The notes under the pieces are model-generated. The model was given only the letters and a program-made list of their open reading frames with translations, did not search any database and was not told the DNA's origin. A DNA stretch of 64,000 nucleotides from Pseudomonas baltica. Lineage in GTDB: Bacteria; Pseudomonadota; Gammaproteobacteria; Pseudomonadales; Pseudomonadaceae. Positions within the stretch are counted from its first letter, which is position 1. Each line of letters opens with the position of its first letter. Shown one piece after another: positions 17,467 through 25,102 of this stretch. Location: NCBI RefSeq assembly GCF_031880315.1, contig NZ_CP134771.1, forward strand, positions 1,178,001 through 1,242,000, in the 5' to 3' direction. The position numbers and the translations under genes are program-made.

Positions 17467-18356
17467 CAATCGCCTCCACCACCGAGCCGACTGCCCCACC
17501 CCAGCTTGGTACGGCAGACTTCATAGTAGTTATGGTCCAGTGGATGGATCAGGCGCAGTTTCTGCGATTTCTTGCTGACGGTGATGGTGTCACCGGGGGC
17601 GCAGGTAAAGTGGTTCTGGCCGTCGCAGGACACCTGGGGATAAATGGTCATGTCCTTGGACACGACGATTTTCAGCTCGCTGTTGCCGTCGACCACGATG
17701 GGCCGGCCGGACAAGGTATGCGGGTACATCGGCACGATGACGATGGCATCGAGCTTGGGGTGCATGATCGGTCCGCCGGCCGACAGCGCGTAGGCCGTGG
17801 AGCCGGTCGGCGTAGCGACGATCAGGCCATCGGCCTTCTGGCTGCAGACGAACTGGCCATCGATGTAGATCTCGAACTCGATCATGCGCGTCGACTTGCC
17901 AGGGTGCAGCACCACGTCGTTGAGGGCGTCGCCCTGCCCCGTGGACTCACCATGACGGCGTACTTCGGCTTGCAGCAGGAAGCGGTTTTCCACCAGATAG
18001 TGGCCGTCCAGCACCTCGGCGACCTTGATCTCGAGTTCGTCGGGGCGGATATCGGTCAAAAAGCCCAGGCTGCCGCGATTGATGCCCAGCACTGGGGTGT
18101 TGTGCTTGGCCAGTGCCCGCGCGGCGCCCAGCAGGCTGCCGTCACCGCCGACCACGATGACCAGGTCACAGACCTCGCCGAGCATCTTGCGCGTGGACGT
18201 TTGCAGGCCGTGGCCGGGCAGCGCCTCGGCGATGGTGTCTTCGAGGATCACGTGCAGTTGGCGTTCCAGCAGGAACCTTTTCAGCCGGCGAACAGTGTCG
18301 ATCACCTGCGAGCTGCCGAGGCGACCGATAATGCCGATATTACGAAACTGCTCCAT
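17466..18356 (-). CDS. nadK: NAD kinase
   Basis: 296-residue ATP-NAD kinase that makes NADP from NAD. The start at 18356 (MEQFRNIGIIGRLGS) is the family start; the frame upstream to 18467 is not conserved-looking. The catalytic GGDGS motif lies near residue 71, NRGSLGFLTD near 100, the LNDVVLHPGK segment near 150 and ATPTGSTAYALSAGGP near 186. First gene of the overlapping minus-strand run nadK - phosphatase - rhomboid - yeaC-like - DUF2797 - pepN, and divergent from the DUF1853 gene. Confidence 0.95.
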   Translation of the reverse strand: MEQFRNIGIIGRLGSSQVIDTVRRLKRFLLERQLHVILEDTIAEALPGHGLQTSTRKMLGEVCDLVIVVGGDGSLLGAARALAKHNTPVLGINRGSLGFLTDIRPDELEIKVAEVLDGHYLVENRFLLQAEVRRHGESTGQGDALNDVVLHPGKSTRMIEFEIYIDGQFVCSQKADGLIVATPTGSTAYALSAGGPIMHPKLDAIVIVPMYPHTLSGRPIVVDGNSELKIVVSKDMTIYPQVSCDGQNHFTCAPGDTITVSKKSQKLRLIHPLDHNYYEVCRTKLGWGSRLGGGGD

Positions 18357-18513
18357 GGGGCTCCCGCAGGCACGAACGGCATGCCACTTCAAATCGATAA
18401 CGCGCGCCGGCACGACACCGAGCGCAGTCCACTGTAGGTGGGGCCGATTATGGCGCAAAGCAATCACAGGACAAAATCCTTTCAGCCAGCGCGCAAACCG
18501 CTATGCTCGCAGC

Positions 18514-19446
18514 ATGAACCCGTTCCCCTCCTTGACAGCCCTGCCCCAGCACCTGCGCCAGCCTCAGGTGCGCGACCTTGCCTGGGCGCTTTTCGCCCCG
18601 CCGCTGCTCAGTGTAGCGCCTTGGCGCCAACGTCATCCGCTGACGGCCAGCGAGTGGACCGCCGCTCGATTGCAGCACTGGCTGGAAGATCTTGACCGCG
18701 ATCCGGCGCCATTGTTGCAGTGGCTGACTTATGGCAATACGCGGCGGCTGGGGGTCTATTACGAGCGCCTGTGGCAATTTGTCCTGACCCACGCACCGGG
18801 GGTGGAACTGCTGGCGGCCAATCTGCCCATTCGTGACGGCGGGCATACTCTGGGCGAGCTCGACATGGTACTGCGCGACCGAGACGGCGTGCATCATCTG
18901 GAACTGGCGGTGAAGCTGTATCTGGGGCCGACCGCAGGCGATGGCCGCCAGGCGCTGGAATGGCTGGGGCCAGGGTGCCAGGATCGTCTGGGCTTGAAGC
19001 TCGGCCATCTGAGTCAGCATCAGTTGCCCATGTCGGCACGGCCACAGAGTGTGGCGGCCTTGGCAGCGCTGGGGATTGGCGAGTGCGAGTCGCATCTGTG
19101 GCTGGCGGGGTATCTGTTTTATCCCTGGGGGGCGCAATGCGCCGCGCCGTTGGGGGCCGATCCCGAGCATCTGCGCGGCCACTGGCTGCACCGGCGGGGC
19201 TGGGATGCCTTTGTGGCCAGCCGCCCCGCCGGACACTGGCAGCCGCTGGCGCGAGAAGCCTGGCTGGGGCCGGCGCGTTGCGGGGTGGAGGAATGCTGGA
19301 ACAGGGCACGCTTCGATGAGTGGCGCCTTGGCCTGGAACCGCTGGCCAGAGCGCAGTTGGTGGTGCGGATGGTCGAGGGTGACGACGGCGATTATCTTGA
19401 AGCTGAACGGCTGTTTCTGGTGGCCGATGCCTGGCCGATGCTCTGA
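18514..19446 (+). CDS. DUF1853 family protein
   Basis: 310 residues from ATG 18514 (MNPFPSLTALPQHLRQPQVR). It matches the DUF1853 pattern: RRLGVYYERLWQFVL near 75, then a restriction-endonuclease-like core GELDMVLRD...HHLELAVKLYL near 115-135, with D and ExK spacing as in PD-(D/E)xK folds. That fold reading is my inference. Divergently transcribed from nadK with a 157-bp gap. No signal peptide or membrane segment; function unknown. Confidence 0.8.
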   Translation: MNPFPSLTALPQHLRQPQVRDLAWALFAPPLLSVAPWRQRHPLTASEWTAARLQHWLEDLDRDPAPLLQWLTYGNTRRLGVYYERLWQFVLTHAPGVELLAANLPIRDGGHTLGELDMVLRDRDGVHHLELAVKLYLGPTAGDGRQALEWLGPGCQDRLGLKLGHLSQHQLPMSARPQSVAALAALGIGECESHLWLAGYLFYPWGAQCAAPLGADPEHLRGHWLHRRGWDAFVASRPAGHWQPLAREAWLGPARCGVEECWNRARFDEWRLGLEPLARAQLVVRMVEGDDGDYLEAERLFLVADAWPML

Positions 19447-19490
19447 GGCCATGCAATGAAATGACACACCCAAATGCTGTTCGGCGGATA

Positions 19491-19510
19491 TTTATTGTAC
19501 ATACAATAAA
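19491..19510 (+). promoter_or_regulatory. brnTA operator-like palindrome
   Basis: TTTATTGTA and TACAATAAA form a perfect 9-bp inverted repeat with a 2-bp spacer, ending 3 nt before the brnT start codon. The right arm includes TACAAT, a fair -10 hexamer. BrnA of this family is a DNA-binding autorepressor, so this is its likely operator (inference). No Shine-Dalgarno fits between it and the ATG. Confidence 0.75.
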
Positions 19511-19513
19511 TCC

Positions 19514-19786
19514 ATGCAAATATCCTTCGACGATGCAAAACGCGACAAGACGCTCGCCGAGCGTGGCCTTGACTTCGCCAATGCTTCGGCCGTTTTTGCC
19601 GGCGTGCATTTCACCAGCGAAGACCGTCGCCAGGACTACGGCGAAATCCATTTCATCACTGCCGGCCTGCTTTATGAGCGCATGGTGGTTATGGTCTGGA
19701 CCCTGCGCGGCGCAGATCGCCGCATCATTTCCATGAGGAAAGCCAATGAGCGTGAACAAGCCCTCTACCGGCACCGCCTGGGTTGA
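19514..19786 (+). CDS. brnT: BrnT-type toxin
   Basis: 90-residue RelE-fold ribonuclease toxin of a type II toxin-antitoxin pair. The family start MQISFDDAKRDKTLAERGLDF and the core EDYGEIHFITAG-like segment (here RQDYGEIHFITAGLLYERM) followed by RGADRRIISMRKANEREQ are clear. It precedes and overlaps brnA by 41 bp, the usual toxin-first order of this family. The start codon lacks a ribosome-binding site and abuts a palindrome, so the message may be leaderless. Confidence 0.9.
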   Translation: MQISFDDAKRDKTLAERGLDFANASAVFAGVHFTSEDRRQDYGEIHFITAGLLYERMVVMVWTLRGADRRIISMRKANEREQALYRHRLG

Positions 19787-20021
19787 TCCCGACGATGCAC
19801 CGGAGCTGACCGCCGATTTTTTCGAGGCAGCCGACCAATATCAGGGCGAGCGCCTGGTGAAACGCGGTCGCCCCAAGGCGGATAGCGTGCGCGAGCGCAT
19901 CACCATCCGCCTCGCCCCTGAAGTTCTGCAACCCTTCCGCGCTTCGGGCCCTGGCTGGCAGACCCGCGTCAACGCAGCGCTGGCCGATTGGTTGAAGACG
20001 CATACGCCTGCCGAACTGTAG
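19746..20021 (+). CDS. brnA: BrnA-type antitoxin
   Basis: 91-residue antitoxin. The N-terminal half (WVDPDDAPELTADFFEAAD) is the toxin-binding BrnA segment; the C-terminal RITIRLAPEVLQPFRASGPGWQ is a ribbon-helix-helix-type DNA-binding domain ending in NAALADWL. AGGAA is upstream of ATG 19746, inside brnT, so it is translated efficiently from the shared message. It should neutralise BrnT and repress the operon through the palindrome at 19491-19510. Confidence 0.9.
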   Translation: MSVNKPSTGTAWVDPDDAPELTADFFEAADQYQGERLVKRGRPKADSVRERITIRLAPEVLQPFRASGPGWQTRVNAALADWLKTHTPAEL

Positions 20022-20042
20022 CGGCCGAAGGATTGGCTACAG
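20016..20042. terminator. Hairpin between brnA and the PLP-enzyme gene
   Basis: CTGTAGC (20016-20022) and GCTACAG (20036-20042) form a perfect 7-bp stem overlapping both convergent stop codons. Plausible shared transcript end; no strong T-run. Confidence 0.5.
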
Positions 20043-20927
20043 ACTGAATCCCCGACGCCCCTGCAGGCCGCCGGTGTGCACGTAGATCAGACGCGTGCCG
20101 GCGGCGAACCACCCTTCCCGCACGGCCTCCCGTAATGCCCACAACGCCTTGGCCGTATACAGCGGTTCCAACAGCATGCCCATCTGCTGCTCGCAATCGG
20201 CCATAAAGGCCAATAGCGCGTCATCCACCTTGCCGAACCCACCGCGGCTGGCATCGAACAGTTCGTAGCCGTTTGGCCCAGCCAGTGCCGCGACCTGCTC
20301 CGGCACGCCATGGTCCATCGGTACCGCCAATGCGCCATACACCGGGTGCGCGCCGGCTTCGGCCCGCACCAGTCCGGCCAGGGTAGTGCCGGTACCACAC
20401 GCCAGCCACCAGCCGTGGTAATCCGGCCACAGGGGTTGGTCTCTGACATGGCTGATCAGCGTCTCGCAACCTTGCGCGCCCAGCGGGCCACCGCCGCCCT
20501 CGGGCACCGGCAGCAGTTGCGGATAATGGGCCTGCCAAGGCGACCAGAAATCCGGCCGTTGGCGCGCTCGATAACCACTGTAGCCCAACCAGTGCAGTTG
20601 CATGCCAAAGGCCTGCAGATCGCTCACCGTTGGCGTCTCGTGTGGCTCGCCACGCAACAGCCCGACAGTGCTGAAACCAAAGCGCTGCCCCGCCGCCGCA
20701 AGGGCATGCAGATGATTGGAATGGGCGCCGCCGAGGCTGATCAAGCCACGTGCGCCGATCCTTTTCGCCTGCTGCCAATAGCCCGCAAGCTTGTAACTCT
20801 TGTTGCCACTGATCAGCGGGTCGACCTGATCCAGGCGCAGCACAGCCAGTTCCACCCCGGCCGCCCGCGCCCAGTCGAGGCTGACCCGTTGCAGCGGGGC
20901 GCGGGGCAGATCGGCGAAATCAGCCAT
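20037..20927 (-). CDS. ACC deaminase/D-cysteine desulfhydrase-family PLP enzyme
   Basis: 296 residues of the fold-type II PLP family that includes 1-aminocyclopropane-1-carboxylate deaminase and D-cysteine desulfhydrase. The PLP lysine lies in SGNKSYKLAGYW near residues 38-48, SLGGAHSNHLHALAAAG supplies the phosphate-contacting Ser/Asn segment, and ACGTGTTLAGL is the glycine loop. The ATG at 20927 is chosen; a GTG nine bases upstream is possible. Family members differ in substrate by a few active-site residues, so deaminase versus desulfhydrase cannot be settled by eye; in pseudomonads of this type D-cysteine desulfhydrase is the commoner activity. Confidence 0.8.
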   Translation of the reverse strand: MADFADLPRAPLQRVSLDWARAAGVELAVLRLDQVDPLISGNKSYKLAGYWQQAKRIGARGLISLGGAHSNHLHALAAAGQRFGFSTVGLLRGEPHETPTVSDLQAFGMQLHWLGYSGYRARQRPDFWSPWQAHYPQLLPVPEGGGGPLGAQGCETLISHVRDQPLWPDYHGWWLACGTGTTLAGLVRAEAGAHPVYGALAVPMDHGVPEQVAALAGPNGYELFDASRGGFGKVDDALLAFMADCEQQMGMLLEPLYTAKALWALREAVREGWFAAGTRLIYVHTGGLQGRRGFSL

Positions 20928-20948
20928 GCTTGACACCCATCGCTGACC

Positions 20949-23414
20949 TCACGATGCGGCCCTCGCACGACGTACTCGCCAAGCCACGATCCCTGCACCG
21001 AGGACCAGCAATACACCTACCGGCACATACAGGTGCTGATGCACCCAGTGCCGCGTAGCGCGCCATGCCTGGACATAGGTGAAATGCCCGGCGGCGATGA
21101 AATCCGGCTCGACGCAATGGCGGCCGAAGTCCTCGGCGAACGGCACTGCCGCGCCCTCCCGGACGTAACGCTGGTACACCGCGTTGGCCCGCGGCTGATC
21201 GTTTTGCACGAAACTCGCTGCCCGACACAGCACCGCTGCGAACGCCTGGGAACGCGCCGGCAGGTTGTCGGCGGCCTTTTCCGCCAGCGCCACCGCGACG
21301 TAACGATAGTGGAAAGTCTGCGCTGGCTTGGCCTCGCTGGCCGCATAGCGGTCGCGCTCGTCAGCAGTAACCAGCGGCCCTGGCAGATCAGCTGCGGCGC
21401 GTTGCTGCGGGGTATCACGGGGCACGGGAGTGCTGTCGTCGCGGGTGCCTTGCCACGATTGGCGGCCCGTCCCATAGGTATAAGCGCCGCCGAACTCGGC
21501 GAAGTCCGGCCCCTGCTGGAAGCCCATGATCTCCATGCCATGCTGGCGCGCCAAGTTGGCAGCGGTGAACCAGGCCTCGGCCCGGTCGGTGGCGAACCAG
21601 TCCGATTCGCCATCGTGCCGCGCGTCGCCGTAGGCCTTGGCCCAGCCACTCGGGGTCATCGCGATGAGGGTCGAGGTGTTGGTTTCGTAGTCATAGCCGA
21701 TCTCGGTATTGCGCGGATCGCCGTCATCCGGGAAATACCCCAGCGCCTGGTCGATCTGCCCCTGACGCACCATGCGCCGCGCCAGCAATGAACGCAGTTG
21801 GTCAGCCTGGGTGAAAGTCAGACCCTGCTGTTGCCCACGCCAGGTGCTGAATTGCTCGGCGCTGAAACTGGAAAAATCTGCGGGCTTGGGTGGTATCGGG
21901 GATGCCGGCACGTGCTCGTCGACATAGGCTTTGAGCTCTTCAAGGGTCAGCACGCGCTCGGCGACGTAGTACAGGTCCTCGGCGTACCCTGATTTATAGA
22001 ACTGATCGAGCGCTTGCAGGTAGTCGCCACGGGACAGTGACAGCACCGCTTGCTCAGCCTTGAGTCGCCCTGCCTCGCCCGGCTCGATGCTGCTGTCTAG
22101 CGTCGGGAACCCCTGAGCAGCCTCGGCGTAGGCTTGCACTGCCGCCTCGCTGTCGCCGCGGCGCAACGCCAGCTTGGCGCGTACCCAACTGGCCAAAACG
22201 CCAGGCTGTTTGTCGACGAGCGCCTGCGCCAGGCGGTAGTCACCCAGGCGATAGGCCAACGCGGCCAGGCGGTCGGCCCCGGCCACCTGTTGCACGCCGT
22301 TCTGGCTGATCGCTGCGACCAGCCGCTGCAGCACCGGATTGGCACTGACTCCCTTGTAGCCCTGGGCGGCATCGGCGTAGCCCAACTGCCCGGTGTTGTC
22401 GGCATTGGCGAAATAGTCGGTGGCGCTGTTGGGGTCGTCGTTGACGATATCGCCCATCAACGCGAGGCTGTAGGCGACCAGCAACTGCTGGCTGAGCGGG
22501 TCGTCAACCATCGCCGCGGCCGGGCTGCCATCGCGCAATAGCCATTCGGCGATCATGCGCAGCGACTGCACGGCGCTGTCGGACCCGCGGGCTGCTTGCT
22601 CGGCATAGAGCGCCAGCGCCTGCTTCAAGTCCGCAGGGGCGATGGCGCTGGCACAGGCGGTGGAGTTCATGAAATCAGTGTAATCACAGCGCTGCTCGGC
22701 TGTACTCAGGTACAAACGCGCCTGTTCGCCATAGCTGCCGACCGCCATACCCCATGGGTCTGGCGCGCCGGCCAATGCCAGGCTGCGTACCTGAGCGAAA
22801 GCGGCCAATGCAAGGGCCCGTTCCGCCGAGGCATCGGCAGCGCCGGGCGCACTGCGTGCGGCATGCAGGCGTGCCAGCGCATAGGCCGCCCACACCGCAC
22901 GGGGTGCAGCTTGCTCGGCAGGGAGCGCCAACACGGCCTGGAAACGATCGATGGCCAGCGCTTGCAGCGCCTCGGGGGTGCGCCCGCAGTCCTCGCCGGA
23001 CGCCCCGCAGACGTGCGCGGCCAGGAGGTCCACGGCGCCCGTGGTATACAGCCGCAGCGCCGGCGGCAGCTGGCGTCCGAGGGCATACGCCTGCTCATCG
23101 CTGGGTGCCTGACGCATGGCCTGCAACGCCTGCCACTGCGCAGCCGGCAAGGAAGCTTGATCCGGCTGATCGGGGTTGACCGCTGGCGCGTCATCCCAGG
23201 TATTGCTCGGGCTCTCGATAGCCTTGAGCGTATCGCCAGCCTTTACCAAATGCGCCGCTTCATAGGCGAAGGAGTTGCTGGGCGTGGCCGCCAAGGTCGC
23301 GGCGCGGTTATCCAGGACCTGCAACGGAAAAAACGGCCCGCAGGCCATGACGGCGACCGTGCCGGTCGACAGGGTGGCTGCGATTACTACCGCGAGCTTT
23401 TTACGATTCCACAT
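20949..23414 (-). CDS. Exported protein of unknown function with C-terminal membrane anchor
   Basis: 821 residues from ATG 23414, with GGAA elements upstream; the upstream extension lies inside the DUF3142 gene. An N-terminal export signal (MWNRKKLAVVIAATLSTGTV) ends at VMAC, so it may be a lipoprotein, although the -2 Met is unusual for a lipobox. The middle is Ala-rich and helical with short TPR-like repeats (QALALYAEQAARGS, LAALAYRLGDYRLAQALVD, LRRGDSEAAVQAYAEAA). A single helix VGVLLVLGAGIVAW plus an Arg tail closes it. The start overlaps the DUF3142 stop by 14 bp, so the two are co-expressed. No family recognised. Confidence 0.75.
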   Translation of the reverse strand: MWNRKKLAVVIAATLSTGTVAVMACGPFFPLQVLDNRAATLAATPSNSFAYEAAHLVKAGDTLKAIESPSNTWDDAPAVNPDQPDQASLPAAQWQALQAMRQAPSDEQAYALGRQLPPALRLYTTGAVDLLAAHVCGASGEDCGRTPEALQALAIDRFQAVLALPAEQAAPRAVWAAYALARLHAARSAPGAADASAERALALAAFAQVRSLALAGAPDPWGMAVGSYGEQARLYLSTAEQRCDYTDFMNSTACASAIAPADLKQALALYAEQAARGSDSAVQSLRMIAEWLLRDGSPAAAMVDDPLSQQLLVAYSLALMGDIVNDDPNSATDYFANADNTGQLGYADAAQGYKGVSANPVLQRLVAAISQNGVQQVAGADRLAALAYRLGDYRLAQALVDKQPGVLASWVRAKLALRRGDSEAAVQAYAEAAQGFPTLDSSIEPGEAGRLKAEQAVLSLSRGDYLQALDQFYKSGYAEDLYYVAERVLTLEELKAYVDEHVPASPIPPKPADFSSFSAEQFSTWRGQQQGLTFTQADQLRSLLARRMVRQGQIDQALGYFPDDGDPRNTEIGYDYETNTSTLIAMTPSGWAKAYGDARHDGESDWFATDRAEAWFTAANLARQHGMEIMGFQQGPDFAEFGGAYTYGTGRQSWQGTRDDSTPVPRDTPQQRAAADLPGPLVTADERDRYAASEAKPAQTFHYRYVAVALAEKAADNLPARSQAFAAVLCRAASFVQNDQPRANAVYQRYVREGAAVPFAEDFGRHCVEPDFIAAGHFTYVQAWRATRHWVHQHLYVPVGVLLVLGAGIVAWRVRRARAAS

Positions 23415-24609
23415 GCAGCGATTCCTTTCCTTGTTCACAACGCAGCCATCCGACAGTACGCTGCCGCCCAGGCTTGAGAAGGCCCGGCTGACGCGCCTGG
23501 AAGCGCAATCCTGATGCATTGCGTTCCATGAAATAACCATTGATGCCATCCGCCGCCACGCATTGGCCGGTGATGCGCAGGGTGGACGGTGGCGGGCCAT
23601 CGCCGACACCGCTATTGCTCAACACCAGATCAAACAGCTGCGGGTCTGCGGTGCCGCGCAGTTGCACACTGATCTGCGCCCTGATCGGCGCTTGGGTCAA
23701 TACGGCGCGCCAGGTGAGCGGGCTCCAGGCGCGAGCGTCCTGCTCGGTAGGCAAGCGGAACCAGACGATGCCCGCCAGCCCGGCGGGAGGATTCTGAGTC
23801 AATTGACGAGCAAAGTCCTGCAGCGTTTGCGGATCAGCCATCAGTTCATGGGCCTCCATGCCGGCCACCAGCATCGCCTGCTCGCTCTCGATGCTCACCA
23901 CCCGCCCGTTCTGGTCCCAGGCCACGCGACTCCCGTAGGCCGGCAAGGCCACGCGCCACGGTTTGTGCATGCGCGCTGCGAACTGGTCCAGCCAGGTTCG
24001 GGCGATCTGCGGATCGAACAGGCCGACACGCGGGTTTTGCACGGCGTGGACCTGCAGCACGGCTTCATCGACGTGTGCCAGCACGCCGTCCAGTGCCGCG
24101 CTGTTCAGCCAGGTCGGCAACGCGGTGATCGAGAGACGTGCTTGGGGGTGCAGGCGCTCACGCAAAGTGCCCAGCCAATGGGCATAGGCCGGCAACCGGG
24201 CGGTGGCGCAGTCGTGGTCGATCTCGATACCGGCCACCTGGACGCCGCTGCGCTGCCAAGTGTCGAGGATGTCGGCGATTCGGGCGGACAGCGCCAGTTC
24301 ATCCATAGTCGCCAACTGCCCATCGATGCGGAACACCGCGATGACCGGGCGGCCGCTTTCAGCGAGCGCGGACCACTCTGGTGTCGTAGTCAGCCACTGG
24401 CCATGGGCGTCGGCCTGGGCGGCAAGCACGCGCCACTGGCTGACGATGTCCGCGTTGGACTGCACCGCGGACACCAGCGCGGGTGTCCACTGGCGCTGCC
24501 AGATATAGGCATCGTTGGGCAATGGGGTGGCTGGTTGCGTGCAACCGGTTAAAGAAGCGGCCAGCAGCATGAGCGCCAGTGCCAGACCGAGTAACGTCCT
24601 GTGCATCAT
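23401..24609 (-). CDS. DUF3142-family lipoprotein
   Basis: 402 residues. The signal ends in a lipobox LTGC near residues 20-23, so the protein is a lipoprotein. The mature part matches DUF3142: AYIWQRQWTPAL at the start, a (beta/alpha)-barrel-like middle with GIEIDHDCATARLPAY and SITALPTWL, and VALPAYGSRVAWD. The acid-rich GIEIDHD strand resembles the catalytic strand of glycosidase-type barrels (inference). It overlaps the downstream exported 821-residue protein, and the two probably act together at the envelope. Tandem ATG codons at 24609 and 24606; the first is used. Confidence 0.8.
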   Translation of the reverse strand: MMHRTLLGLALALMLLAASLTGCTQPATPLPNDAYIWQRQWTPALVSAVQSNADIVSQWRVLAAQADAHGQWLTTTPEWSALAESGRPVIAVFRIDGQLATMDELALSARIADILDTWQRSGVQVAGIEIDHDCATARLPAYAHWLGTLRERLHPQARLSITALPTWLNSAALDGVLAHVDEAVLQVHAVQNPRVGLFDPQIARTWLDQFAARMHKPWRVALPAYGSRVAWDQNGRVVSIESEQAMLVAGMEAHELMADPQTLQDFARQLTQNPPAGLAGIVWFRLPTEQDARAWSPLTWRAVLTQAPIRAQISVQLRGTADPQLFDLVLSNSGVGDGPPPSTLRITGQCVAADGINGYFMERNASGLRFQARQPGLLKPGRQRTVGWLRCEQGKESLHVES

Positions 24610-24741
24610 TTTTGATAGCGCTGCCTTCCTGGTTGCCGGGGCGGGAATTCTACCTGAGGGCCGCCCGTGTTACCGCTTCAGCGATGGGGCTGTTGAAGGA
24701 AAAGCAGGCGGTGAACCAACTGTGTGGTGAGAGGGCTTGTG

Positions 24742-24782
24742 GCAACCCTTGATCAATCGCTCGCATCGCGTCCGGCTCCGCC
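24742..24782. repeat. Left direct repeat: remnant of the fadH 3' end
   Basis: This 41-bp stretch matches the last codons of fadH at 27634-27674 in the same orientation, with an identical core ACCCTTGATCAATCGC (24745-24760 and 27637-27652) and about seven mismatches overall. On the minus strand it still reads AMRAIDQG, as in the fadH C-terminus. The two copies bracket the bacteriocin genes. Confidence 0.8.
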
Positions 24783-24797
24783 ACCCGGTTATGCAGC

Positions 24798-24834
24798 AAA
24801 GCCTAGTGTGCTTGGTAAGGACACCAGGCTTTTT
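24798..24834. terminator. Hairpin terminator of the bacteriocin operon
   Basis: AAAGCCT-a-GTGT pairs with ACAC-c-AGGCTTT around an 11-nt loop, followed by TT on the plus strand and preceded by AAA. It starts 13 bp beyond the immunity stop on the minus strand and could act in both directions. Confidence 0.7.
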
Positions 24835-24846
24835 GCTAGGACCTGA

Positions 24847-25101
24847 CTATTCAGCCTTGAACCCGGGCTTCCCGTTAGCTTCTCTCCACTGCTTTACTTC
24901 TCGCACTACCCCTTCGGGACTACCGTCACGTCCGGGAGCAAGTTGATAAATAACATCATAACGTTCGGGATGCTCGGACAGCCGATCAAACTCAGCGCAT
25001 AGCTCAGTGTCCTCGGCTTCTGTAGTAGTCCCCTTGAAAAACAGCCTGACAAACTCGAGGAATTCGGTTTCTGTATAATCAGAGATAGTTTTCTTTTCCA
25101 T
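24847..25101 (-). CDS. Colicin-type DNase immunity protein
   Basis: 84 residues of the Im2/Im9 colicin/pyocin immunity family, which binds and blocks the cognate nuclease domain. The start at 25101 (MEKKTISDYTETEFLEFVR) is the family start; the longer frame to 25182 lies in the bacteriocin gene. The conserved helix III segment reads SEHPERYDVIYQLAPG and the C-terminus is VREVKQWREANGKPGFK. A GGGAGG ribosome site lies in the end of the bacteriocin gene, and the gap between the two is 1 bp. Helix II, the specificity helix, is EDTELCAEFDRLSEHP and should define which nuclease it blocks. Confidence 0.93.
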   Translation of the reverse strand: MEKKTISDYTETEFLEFVRLFFKGTTTEAEDTELCAEFDRLSEHPERYDVIYQLAPGRDGSPEGVVREVKQWREANGKPGFKAE

Positions 25102-25102
25102 A

